From the NCBI GenBank assembly GCA_014773175.1, contig VXCM01005493.1:1-64000 (forward strand): a stretch of DNA of 64,000 nucleotides, in the 5' to 3' direction. The translations under genes and the position numbers were made by a program. The stretch is from Lucifuga dentata (lineage: Eukaryota; Chordata; Actinopteri; Ophidiiformes; Bythitidae). This document shows positions 51,749 to 63,512 of this stretch, one piece after another; position 1 is the first letter of the stretch, and every line of letters starts with the position of its first letter. The notes beneath the pieces were generated by a model that worked only from the letters and a program-made list of their open reading frames with translations, searched no databases and was not told the origin of the DNA.

Positions 51749-51769
51749 AAAATCTTCATTGTTCAAAGG
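51628..51769. repeat. (AAAT)n tract with artefactual 67-bp duplication
   Basis: AAAT repeats at ~51628-51681, then AATCTTCATTGTTCAAAGG, N51702, then the same 67 bases again (51635-51701 equals 51703-51769). The true locus probably has one array. Confidence 0.9.
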
Positions 51770-51956
51770 CTTGTTAATCATTTCAACCACCCAAAAACTA
51801 AAAACCAAAAGAACAAAATGATTGCAAATATGGAACATAAGTCTACATCGTGTGGTCTGAGCAAAAATGGGCTGTTAAATATAGAGTTGATGTGTTTTAT
51901 GCATGAATTTTCAAAAGTGTGTTTTGTTTTTTGGTTTCACTGCTGCTTGAGTGTGG

Positions 51957-51991
<35 letters not shown>

Positions 51992-52758
51992 GAGGGGGAG
52001 AAGGCTGCCTATGCATGCTCTGAATTAGTGCCTCACACACAGGAAAATACACAAATATACACATAAGCGAAGCTGTTCTGGATCTGCGGTCCTGAGTCTC
52101 AGGACAGCAACAAAGAACCTATTTTGGTGTCAAGATGAGACAAAGAGCAGGACAGATGCAAAAAGCAACAACAAAATAGACAGAAATAAAGGAGCAAGCA
52201 AGAAAGAAGCATGCAGAGAAGGTGTGGAAAATGCTAAATAAATAAAGAAAAGAGGCAAAGGAACACCAAGAAAACAAAAAATGGAACAAGAGAAAAAGAA
52301 AAATTAACAAGACAGCGTGCATTATAGAAAGACAGAATAAAAAAAATGGATAAATAAAAAAACACACACAAGCTGGATAAATACAAGTCAGGGGAGAAAA
52401 GAGGAAAGGACTGCCATAGGTGCCTTGAGGAACTCCCAATGCAGTTTCTGACGTGGTGAAAGCCCACTTCATTCTCCTTCTAGCCCCCACCGCCGAGGTC
52501 TAATGAGGAACATGTGAGTCCGACCCACTAACAGCCTCCTCATAAAACTGGAGAATCCCCTGAAACTATCAAACCCCCTCCCCTCCTCTTCCTCCATGAC
52601 TTTAAAATGAAGAAGGATCCCTGAGGACCCTCTCCAGCTTCATGATGTACTGTATGCTAATCAAAAAAGGTTCTGTATGTGAGCATTAATCATTTCTGTA
52701 AGCCACATTGTTCTATAACAACCAATATCCTGCACCTATACAGCACTTTAATTTCCTA

Positions 52759-53679
52759 ATAAAGGAGCATATTGGTTATTTTGCAGGTTTGAGCCAAATA
52801 AATACAATCTGCATACACATTAAAGCCAACTATTTTCTAAAACATGCTATAGGAGCAGTAAATTTTAGAATATTTAGAATTTTTTTCTTTTTTTCCTGCC
52901 TTCCAGATTGCTACTGCCACCAAATCAACTTGTCGAGACTCGAAATGTGTTTGAGATCGGTAATCCATCACAGCGAACATATCTGTTACATTTTTTTTGT
53001 CTAAATTACTAAATTTAATGGGTCCAACATGGAGCTACACTGAAGAAAATGTCTGTCTTTGCCCCAAAACATAATCCCAGGAGAAGAAAGCTTTTACTGA
53101 GAAATTAAAACAATCGTACCTTCTATAACCACATAAGTATTAGCAGGCGAAACACTGAATGGAAAGGTGGGTGTACAACCTGCAAATTTGATTTTGAAAG
53201 ATTAGTGCAGTATCCATTCAAAACATGTGTGTTCAGAATGTACTGGACTTCATGGTGTGCGCTGCAGCCTGCCATAGTTTAGTTCTGCAAGTCCTCGTGA
53301 GCTACCTTTGCTTGCTGTACGGGGTCAAGTTGAGGCCGTGGCCGTAGACCGGAGCATATGCTGCTCTGTGGAGTGTATCCTGCCGCGGGGTCTACTTTTT
53401 ACCAGCACTGCTCAATGTGAGAACTGCTCATCCAAACAACTTCACACTCAACACTGCACGTCCCTAGGTTCTGAGCAATAAATCTGCCGAATATCAACTT
53501 CATATGGTGCCAGGTTCTAGAGATACTGGTGCCACAGAGATTTCTGGCTTTATAGTTAGATTTGGGCATTTGGCAAAAGAACACAAAACCTAAAATATCG
53601 TTTAGTGTTTTGGAAAATGTTTGGAAGTAACATGCATGCAGGTACTGAAACATGCAAAATCCCCGGTTTGGTCCTTTAA
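52759..53679 (+). mobile_element. Diverged, longer relative of the TTAA element (copy 7)
   Basis: Ends resemble the family (AAAGGAGCATATTGG... and ...GGTTTGGTCCTTTAA). Interior phrases (CTTGTCGAGACTCGAAA, GGTAATCCATCA, AGAAGAAAG, GGTGGGTGTA) align in order with the standard element at low identity. It then carries ~340 extra bases (about 53220-53570) absent from the short copies, part of which matches the element at 44100-44228. Confidence 0.6.
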
Positions 53680-54365
53680 ATTTGTGGCTACTTATTGCTG
53701 CACTGTTATTGCACTGAGGCTATATTGCAATGTTATCCATCTATTATTTCTATCTATTTTACTTTATTCTGACTTTTAAGCATAATACATTTTTATGCAC
53801 AACGTAAGCATTGTGAATTGTGAAATGTTGAAGAAATACGAGCTCGAAGCTCAAGTTGTTCTAGACAAAAGCTTTACAGTGCATCACATCATGTTCAAAA
53901 ACAATCTGCACATAACCTTAAGGGGCATTACAGCAACTGGCTGCTTTTATTCTGATGTACAGTTTATTCTTAATCAAAGCATCCTGTATAATGTGCTGTT
54001 ATACTTTTGTATGGAACCTTTATGCTGGCGAAAAGCCCCCGAGGAACCCGAAACCACAAAAACGCTGTGTACTTAATGACCCCACCATCAAAAAAGCTGG
54101 TACATGAAATTATTTGAGGCTGGCGTAACCCCCACCCCCCAAACTTCCNCCCCACATGCAACAACCCCCTCTCCATCTCACAACACCCGCTCAAGCACTT
54201 TGCGGTTTCTTGAGACTTTGAAACCCAAGAGCTGAATGGAGTCATTGTTTTCCATCTCTTTGGACTGCAGGGTGGGGGTGAGAGTGGGGGTGGGGGTGAC
54301 AGGAGATCGGCATCACCGGCTCTCTTTCTGTCTCTCTCTGCCTTCCTTCCTTTCACTCTCAGCGT

Positions 54366-54412
54366 CTCTCTCTCTCTCTCTCTCTCTCCCCCTCCCTCCC
54401 TCCCTCCCTCTC
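54366..54412. repeat. CT/CCCT simple repeat
   Basis: A TC run followed by CCTC units, in AHR2 intron 2. No gene. Confidence 0.85.
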
Positions 54413-54833
54413 TGATCCTCTCAGGTTTGCAGGTCCAAACATGAATGCCAAGGACTTCTTGAAAGTACAGAAAAAAATGCCTTGTCTAGTTTTGGAAATC
54501 AAGGAGCTTTCCAATTCAAAGTTCCTCTAAGTGCTTCTCCATTTAGTCTGCAGCTTCAACAGCAGAAATGTCCCGTGCTGTCTTAGTGTAGACCGATATG
54601 CACAATTTCCTCTCTGCATGTAGACGGATATGTTATCTTCCTTGTTCCTCAATAACATTTTATGGGTTTTGGCATCCAAAGAGTGTAAACCATGTAACCT
54701 GGACCCACCAACCTGCCAAATATGTGCTGAATAAGTTCTATGAGTTCTTTCTTTTAACTCTGCAACTGCAACGACCAATTTTAAAATGACAGATTTGATA
54801 CACACTTCATTCTTTTTGAGAGAAACTCGAGAA

Positions 54834-54907
54834 AGGCACTGCTGGGAACTGAATCCAGCATTTCCTGTTTACTAGACAGTCGCTTTGACAAACTAAGCCA
54901 CAGCGTC
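54834..54907 (-). tRNA. tRNA-Thr(AGT) pseudogene
   Basis: On the minus strand the 74 bases read GACGCTGTGGCTTAGTTTG, then anticodon arm ACTGTCTAGTAAACAGG (loop CTAGTAA, anticodon AGT), then a T arm CTGGATTCAGTTCCCAG and acceptor AGTGCC. This follows the vertebrate tRNA-Thr-AGT sequence closely. Decay: the B box reads GATTCAGTTCC instead of GGTTCGAATCC, and one anticodon-stem pair is lost (A-G). No CCA tail or A-run follows. It is a pseudogene or perhaps the head of an old tRNA-derived SINE. Confidence 0.75.
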
Positions 54908-56916
54908 GCTACATGATAAATCTTCAAATAGGAGTTGGCTTATATCTTATCCATGTTTGTCCCTCGCTCTATTTCTTTCTTTCACAATCTACATTTATAC
55001 CAGTCATTCTCAAAGTCCGGACTCTGGTCTGGATCTGGACCAAACAAGGATTTTGAATTTGAATATTCCTGATTTATACCATCAGGTTTTTCATTTTTTC
55101 TAATATATGTGTAGAAATGATATGCAGTGGCGGCTCTCAATCTTGTTTGTATTCAAAGTGGCTGGTAACTTCAAGTCTGCACTAATCAGCAGCACCACCT
55201 CCCATCCAACTGGTCAAGCTCCCATATCTGTCACCTGTCAGCCATCTTGGCAAGCTGTCATCTATCCTGAGCTGCATGATTTAATGCTGATCATCACTGT
55301 TTTTCTAAGCATTTAAATTTCTCTTGTCATTTTCTGCCCTTCCTGCTTTCCTCCTTTGTTGTTGTTACTGCAACTTCCTGCTCTGTGGTTACAAGCCTCG
55401 CCGAGGTAACCACAACTATTTCACTGATGGCCGCACCCTTATTACACGACTACAGGAAATGATCAACTCAAATGTCCCATTCATCATAAAGAAGCAAGTG
55501 CAAAAACAAGATATTTAGCTAAAGAAAGAGAATGTAAAATATGATATTTAGCTCTCCCACATTTTTATCAGAATCCCTAACTTTTGCATAACTCACCCCT
55601 TTCTAATATAATAAAAATCATTCTACATGGGTATTGTGTTTCCTTCTCTGTCCACTGTGACACTTCCTGTTACTGTGGATTTTGACAAGTCAGCACTGGT
55701 GCAGACTCGCTGTCTGAGGGATTTATTGTCCATTTCCACTCATCCATATCTGGACAGCCTTCAATATGAAGCCTCCATAAACAGAGTGGGAGTGAAGTGG
55801 GAACTCAGCAACCATCTGAAGCTTTAGGCCCATTTTCATAACTCAGTTATGATAAAATGCCTTTAAATGCCTCAAATGAAACTGGATCACATCATTTCTT
55901 TTTCCAATTTTAACTATGAATCAAGTCTTCTGTTGAATATACCCAAACCTGCAACAGTGAAATGTGCTTAACTTACACATTAATTAGGTTGTTAGACCCT
56001 CATGACTGTTGGTTTTGTGTTAGTTTTCTCGTTTTATTTTTACTTATAATTGCAACATGTAATATATCTGCTTTTTTCCCGTCCTGTGCATGGAGCATTC
56101 ATGCAAAACAGAGCTAGACCACCTTGGATAAATAAAGTTTGAATAAAACCTGTGTAACTGACTCGTGTTATTATGAATATTTTGAAAATTTACCATGCTG
56201 CAGCTTTAAGAATCTTATTTTTTTTTGCCGCTGTCTTCAGGCTGTGTAGTAACTTTCGGTTTATCAGCCGTGAATTTGCTGCAGGCCTGAAGCTGAACTG
56301 ATGATTCATATTCCTGCTGTCATCTGTCATAATGGAACAATCACAAATATCACCAACTATGCATACATTATATCCAACAAATCACACCTACACACACCAT
56401 CCCATGCCTCCTCCATACACACAGAAACACACACTGACTGCTCCAGCCCTGAACCCGTTATTCCTCAACCAGCGCTAACCTTTGACCCCTGACATGCTGC
56501 AATAAGGCAGAGTCTGGAGGAGACGTCTCACCGTTTACATTCTTGCATCTGAACAGCAGGTCACCCCAAGGTACTGATACTGCACACGACCCACCACACC
56601 CCGACACACACGCACACGTACACATTACATGTTCATCTCCAAAACACCAGATGTCCGTTATGAGAAAGAAACAGTCAGCATAAGTTTATCACTTGCGGCT
56701 CTAGTTTATCAGGTTTTTTCATTTAGTCATGAAACTAAGGCTTATTTTCATTATATATTAATCTGTCGCCCACTTTAAATTCAGAGCAGCATCTGAAAAC
56801 AGCTTTATAAAGGCTGCTGTGGTTGTAAAGGACATCTGTGTTTTCCAAACATCTAAATGTGGTATTTTGTAAAATAAAAATCTTAGCGTATCCGTTAAGA
56901 TAAATCCAGGTCAAGC

Positions 56917-57400
56917 TCCGGATCCAGGTTCCTCTCGCCACCATCAAAGACATCTTCCACAAACACACCCTCCACCGTGCCACCTCCATGATGGCTGGCC
57001 CCTCCCACAGACTGTTCACCCCCCAGGCGGTGAGGCTCCTCAATACTTTACCCACACACATACGCAGACACATACATACACACACACCTCCATTTGTGAC
57101 CGCACCTGCACTTTATCTGATCCTTAAACTCTTTGCACATGCCAGAATGCACGACCCCACTTCATGGAACTTTATGAAACTTTATAGAATTGTGAACTCT
57201 TTGCACAGACTTTTACTCTGACTTCAGTACAGGAAACATGTTCTTTTCACTATTCTCTGTCTACGCTCTTTGTCCTGCACTTCTTGTCTATGTGCACGAT
57301 GTTAAATGTTACCAGTCCTGGAGAAACAGCATTTCATCCCGTCTGTGTACTTGTATACGGATGGTTTGACAATAAAGCTCTGATTAATTGATTGATTGAT
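56917..57400 (+). mobile_element. LINE 3' end (L2/CR1-like), 5'-truncated
   Basis: A plus-strand frame includes TIKDIFHKHTLHRATSMMAG then PQAVRLLNTLP, similar to the terminal reverse-transcriptase tail of L2/CR1-type LINEs. The sequence ends GACAATAAAGCTCTGATT followed by an (ATTG)n tail at 57381-57400, the usual 3' end form. More diverged than the LINE at 11608-12430. Confidence 0.65.
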
Positions 57401-58004
57401 AAATACTCGGATGATGTTCCTCACATATCGACAACAGAAGTCACGGGGTGAAAGCAGTTATAGCAAAGTTTTGCAACATCTGTCAGGAAAGAGAAACTTT
57501 CAGAAAGCCAAAAAGCAGGAGGTCACGCCCCAAGATGGATCTGCAAACTCCAAATAAGGACCCAAATAAGGAGAAAGAAAAAAAAAACACCTGATGTTCT
57601 GGAAAGCATTTTATTCGCTTCAACACAACTAATGGAAACGCAGCTAATTTGCTTTACTCACCGTTAACTTTCAAATGTACAGTCTCTTCCGTACACACAC
57701 ACACACACACACACAGCTTCGCGTGCGAACTTTCAACCTCCGGCATCCTGAGCTGAGAAAGGAGAGGAAGGAGACCGGTGAGGAAAAGACGAGGGGAAAG
57801 AGAGGGAAAACATTCAGTAAGATTGTGTGACTGAGTGCAAACACACACACACACACAGCAATGACTGCCAAAGTGCCTGATATGCCTACACTGGCTTTTG
57901 AACGCTTTGCACGATTACATGTTTTCCAGCTTGGAACTGCTAAACATTATTATACAGTAGATAGTGACGAAGATGTTTCTTGAAGGAAGCTTCTTAAAGA
58001 GGCC

Positions 58005-58120
58005 AGGAGGAGGCAAAGGGAAAGAAGAGAGGAGGAGGCAAAGGGAAAGAAGAGAGGAGGAGGCAAGGGGAAAGAAGAGAGGAGGAGGTAAGGGGAAAGA
58101 AGAGAGGAGGAGGCACAGAT
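58005..58120 (+). repeat. 25-bp minisatellite, ~4.5 units
   Basis: The purine-only unit GGAGGAGGCAAAGGGAAAGA(AGAGA) repeats in tandem with few changes. The strand asymmetry (all purine on plus) could favour unusual DNA structure. Followed by a GA microsatellite at 58250-58312. Confidence 0.85.
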
Positions 58121-58245
58121 GGAAAGAGTTGGAGGAGGAGGAGGAGATGATAGGTGACAGGAGGTTAATAGGTCAATAGATTCAAATAGTTTTAAGTTGA
58201 CTCTCCAAATCACAAAAATAAACAAAATAGATTTGAAATGACATT

Positions 58246-58313
<68 letters not shown>

Positions 58314-58446
58314 CGGGGGAGAGGGGTCAGTAATCTGTAATCGAGCTGGAAGCAGTGTACTGTAGTTCCGGTGCTCTTATCACTGTCGTGCCATGGACTC
58401 GTTGAGGACAGGAAATGGCCCCCCCTCCCCCCAGCCCCATTGCGCA

Positions 58447-58480
<34 letters not shown>

Positions 58481-60089
58481 TGACAAATGGAAGCAGAAGT
58501 AAAGGTTTTTATAAAAACAAGTGTCCGTTACCATCAAAAGATGGTAGTAAAACTAAAATAAAACCCAGGACTTAGATTAACGGTTTAAAGTTCACTGTAT
58601 TAATGCCATCTCCCCCCCCCCCCNCCACCACACACACACACACACACACACAAAGCCAAACTCTACTCTCTATAAAAGTTCCAAAAATTAAAACCCAGCT
58701 CCACCCAAACCCAAAAGGATTTCAGTGCAAACGCTCAGCTGAACCAGAGGATGAATAAAGCTCCAAACGGAGGCAAATTTCAGCATTTGTGTTCCAATTT
58801 TCACCGAACCAAAATCTATTTATGCCTCTGGATGACAATTTGTCTCGGTGGAACTGGCTGAAAAACATGGTGACAACTCAAATGTCAGTTCCAGGATGTT
58901 GCAGCCGTATTAGCATGACTCACGGTAGACTGTTCATCCACCACAAATTTCACACAGATCAAATTTCAGATGTATTTTATAATATTTATCTTCCTGTTGT
59001 GAAAACAGGAGGCAGCGGTGGAATCTGATTATGAAGGTTTTGAACAGTTTCAGCACAATTCTAATTTCTAAGTTAATTTGTCAAATAAGTCCAAAGGAGC
59101 CAGAGAAAAAACTTTCCTCTTAACGTTTTTGCTTGACCTCCTGTGTTTACTCAAAGTTTTTAAACCATTTTATATCCCTTTAATATTTTACGTTATTTTA
59201 CTTGTTTGTTCCTGATTGATTCTGCTGTATTTTTCATTGATTCTATGGTTTATGATGGACCATGAAACACTTTGTAAACTGTTTAAGTGCTAAATAAACA
59301 AAGCTGTTGTTATCATTCTTATTCAGTGTCTTAACCTAGTGCTCTAATCGCTTTGGCCCATCAGGAAAAGCCGTGATAAACCTGCTCAACCATCGCTGCA
59401 GTCAGAAAAGCTGTCAGTGTGAGGCAGGTCCTCAGCCCCGCCTGGCGTTCTGGCTGGTTCCCTCAGCACTGACTGACAGGCATTGGCAGCAGCAGACCAG
59501 GAAGGCTGACAGCCAGCGGTGTTGCGTGTAAAGAGTTTATTTACATGAGAGACCGAGCAAGCAAGTGAGGGGGTGGGGGGGGGTGGGCATTCAAAAACAT
59601 TTTTCTCAGGCTTGAGCTTGAGGAACCATTTCTGATGCAGAAAGAGTTGATGTGTTACTTCTGAAAGGTTAGAACAGAATTGACTGATCACCCACATCTG
59701 ATCTTATATAAACTGTGAGCGTGTGCGTGTGTGCATGTGCGCATGCACAAATGAGAAATGCATTAACAATCAGAAATGCATTAATGCAATCATATTATGA
59801 TGCATTTGTGTATGTACAAGCACGCAAAATAAATATGAAATATGCACATGAGCAGATGTGCAAACAAACATTCAAGCGTGAACACACACAGAAAGTCAAA
59901 GAATGCATGCTGTGGGTGTGTGTGTTCATATGTGTGTGTGTGTGTGTGTGTGTGTATGTCCTTTACATGGAAACACTATCAGCTCAGTCAGTTGTCTGAA
60001 TGCAGGCTGTTGTCTGTGAGTGTGTGTTTGATCATGTCTGAGCGATACATTTTCTCTGCCAAAGATTCTCTTTTTAACTTTATATCACA

Positions 60090-60120
<31 letters not shown>

Positions 60121-60915
60121 CAGTCTGGTGTCAGTGCAGAGTTTTACTGCCTTGTGAAGGTCAAAATGATGTTTCGGAGGCAAGAAGAAAAATATTCTGT
60201 ATATTGATGTAATACTCGTGGCCTAAGAATGTTTGAGATATCAGCAGCAAAATCTGACCCAAATAAGTGGCAGCCAAATGTTTACAGTGAAAAATGTGGC
60301 TTGGCTGGTCTCTTGTCCTCTAACCGTGTGATTTTGTCATCTTACTGGCTGAGAGAACAGCCAAAAATAGAAGTGAAAGTGCCTTTGAGCAAGATGCTGA
60401 ACCTCTAACACATCGCCCATTAAAGTGATAAGACAAAATCTTTTGGGAATCGCACCCTCTTCCCTCTTCCTGAAGATGGAGAATCACCACAAACTCAACA
60501 AATTTCAGCTCCATTTCCTCTTCCTGTTGGTGTCGTATGAACCTTCCACAATCACCCTCTGAATCACATGAAGCGCTTCAGTGTGGAAAACACAGGTAAT
60601 ATGTCAATCGAGGCTCCATTTACATTTACATTCTACATCAATGTAAATTTCTGCTCTGAAACCACCTTTCTAGGTTTTTACAGATGTAAATGTTTCCCTC
60701 CAAACAAGGGAAACGTTGCGTCAGCTTCCTGCCCACGGCTCAGGGGTGGGTGGTAAAAACCATAAGAGCTTCCTCATAATGACATCATCAAGACTGCAGC
60801 AAGGCCTTCCGCTCAACTTTCATCTCTGAATGACATTCAGGCATCTTTAAGGTGTTCTGAAAAATTAAAAGTCAGGTTCTTCTGCTTCCTAGTCCACAGT
60901 GATAATAAATAAGAC

Positions 60916-61560
60916 TTAAAGGACCATACCATCCATTTTACATATTTGAGCCTAATATATTCAATTTTCATACATGTTACGTTACTGACAATCATTTCCC
61001 AAAGGATAAAACCGTATTCCAGCTTTTCTGATATTTTGCAAAATCTCTTAATCTTTCAAAATCAAATATTCAAGTGATACACCCACCTTAAAAATCCATG
61101 TTTCTCCTGCTAATAGTTACGCAGCCTTATGAAGTCATGGTCGTTAAAATTTTTCCATAAACGCTTTTGGGACTATATTTCCCAGTGGAGGCATACATTC
61201 ACTCCAAGCTTTTTATTGCAATTATACGCTAAAATTAAGTAACTTCCAAAAAAACCCTGAATACACGTCTTGTTGGCAATGATAGATTAACTATCCCAAG
61301 AACATTTCAAGTATCAACAAGTTGATTTTAATAGCAGAATAAACTGAAACCAATGGAGGTCTGGAAGGTAGGGAAAACATTTTTAATTCACTTTTCCAGT
61401 AGTATGCTTTGGGAAATGATTGTCAGTAACGTTACATGTACGAAAATTGAATATATTAGGNCAGTAGTATGCTTTGGGAAATGATTGTCAGTAACGTTAC
61501 ATGTACGAAAATTGAATATATTAGGCTGAAACGTACAAAATGGCCAGTATGGTCCTTTAA
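60916..61560 (-). mobile_element. TTAA-flanked inverted-repeat element, copy 8
   Basis: Ends TTAAAGGACCATACC and CAGTATGGTCCTTTAA. Same orientation as copies 4 and 6. It includes a 64-bp artefactual duplication (61397-61460 and 61462-61525) around N61461, so the true length is ~580 bp. Confidence 0.9.
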
Positions 61561-62043
61561 GGCTATTGATCCCCAAGGGAGGAAATTCAAGAAAATATTG
61601 ACGCTCAAACCCATGACCCTGAGATTGAGTCTCATGCTCACCCGTCTGAGCTCGCCAGGCGTGTGCATGAACAAACTACCATGTGTACAAATGTCGCATA
61701 CTACATCTTTAAAACCCTCAGAGAAGCCAATTTCTTCTGACAGGGTGTTGACATTTGTTGTGGGGGAAGTGGTAGCTGCCACTGTGGTGAGCGCACAAAC
61801 ACACACACATACACACACAAACACATACACCACGTAAATGCGAGTGATGCTTCATTATTTCCATAGACTCTGGGCAGACTGATGGAAAGATACAGGTTCG
61901 ACTTTTTTTGTTTGTTTTTACAGCCTAACAAATGCAGATCAATGCATCTTCAGTTGTCTGCTGGTTGTTTTCTTAGCTGAACTTGAAACAACAACCTTTT
62001 CCTGCTAATTCACAGCACTGTTGTTGTTTTAACTGTCACACCA

Positions 62044-62094
<51 letters not shown>

Positions 62095-63512
62095 TCAAAG
62101 CATGCTGAAATGGTGAATGCAGTCAAACAGGCTGGGTAGGTTTGTTTCCTGCAGGTCTGCAGGATGTCAAAGTAATACTACAACTAGTATTACAACACTG
62201 CTGATGGTATTACTACCCTTCTGAAAACTTTACTAGTTTTGACTTGTTAGATAATAACACAAAGTACTCAAAAAAAAAAAGTTTATTCTAGTCTATTTAA
62301 ACCCTTCAGCAACATCAATATCAATTTGCCCTTGAGCAAGGCACCAAGCATGTTTGTATTAAAAATGTTGAGAAATCAGGAATCTTACCTGTAGCAGAGG
62401 AGCAAGGCCGTCAAACATGAAAGAGAAGAAAAAGCATAAAGTTATAATTTTAAGAGTCAAAGTTGCATATAAAACAGAAAATATGAATAAAGTTGGAGTT
62501 TTTTTGTTTTTGTCTTAAAGCAACATTTTTTATTACCACTGAGTATGGAAATATCCCAAACAAAGACTTTACATTCTTAAATATAATCTCCATCTGTGCT
62601 ATCCAGCAGGAACACTAAGAGGACAGAATCAGTCAAATTTGTTTATTATTATTGAACAATGGGCATCAGGCATCCATTTTCTTTTCCTAAATAGATTTAT
62701 AGTGTTTTGGAATGAAACTCTTCCAGTGTAAACTCTGGGCTGGCCGTGCCACAAATGTGGAATGGAAGCATGCTGGTCGTCCCCAGACGCAGCAACAGAG
62801 CCTCTGGATGGCATCAACATGGACTCCGGCTTAGGAAATCATAAGCCGAGCGTGACTTTCCGCCTGTATTGTCAGTAAACAGTGGTGGTTAAAAAGAAAA
62901 GAGGCCTGTGACAGCATCACGGCGTTGCAGGAAAGCTCCTTTCCATCTGAGAGTCAAACTCTTTGAAGATTTGCAGCGTTTTACCCAAAACTGCACACAT
63001 TCAGCCAAATTGGTTGTCTTGACGTCACGGCAAACGCAATGGAAAGAAGTCTCTGAGTCCTTGCTGTGGCGTCCTCCAAGGATTTTTTTTGAGCTCGTGT
63101 TTTATTAACATCTATCAAAGACGGACTGAATAGCTGCCATTTTCCAGCTGAAATCACCAATAATGCTCTTTTGTCTTCATCACAGCACCTTATTCTCTAC
63201 AGAAAATATTTTTCAATGATCCATTGTTTGGGCTGGTGAATATTTCTCCGTGTTTAAGCGTTGGTGCGTGAGCCACACAGCTGAATTGTGACACTGGATC
63301 CATTCATTTGGTTTGGGAATTTTTTTGCCTTCCAGCATCGTGGGGGACAACAGGTTTTATTTGTGGATCTCAACAGGCTTCTAAAAATACACAGCACATG
63401 GCTAAAAATATTTCAGAGGCGGAGAACTGCTAAACACATGGAAGCTGATCATTTCAAGAGCTCCGACAGCTGCTGTTACATGAAGCCCAATAAGAAACGT
63501 GATAAGTTATCT

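Noticed and set aside
52119..52490. Minus-strand frame of 123 codons rich in Phe/Leu/Cys
   Set aside because: It arises from an A/G-rich plus strand; hydrophobic low-complexity translation without a signal or family match.
53795..54076. Plus-strand frame of 93 codons in AHR2 intron 2
   Set aside because: AT-rich, no recognisable domain, no splice or promoter context; likely chance.
55107..55827. Consecutive short plus-strand frames resembling a gene fragment
   Set aside because: No domain recognised; a TTGGATAAATAAAGTTTGAA tail near 56125 suggests retroelement-derived sequence, but evidence was too weak to annotate.
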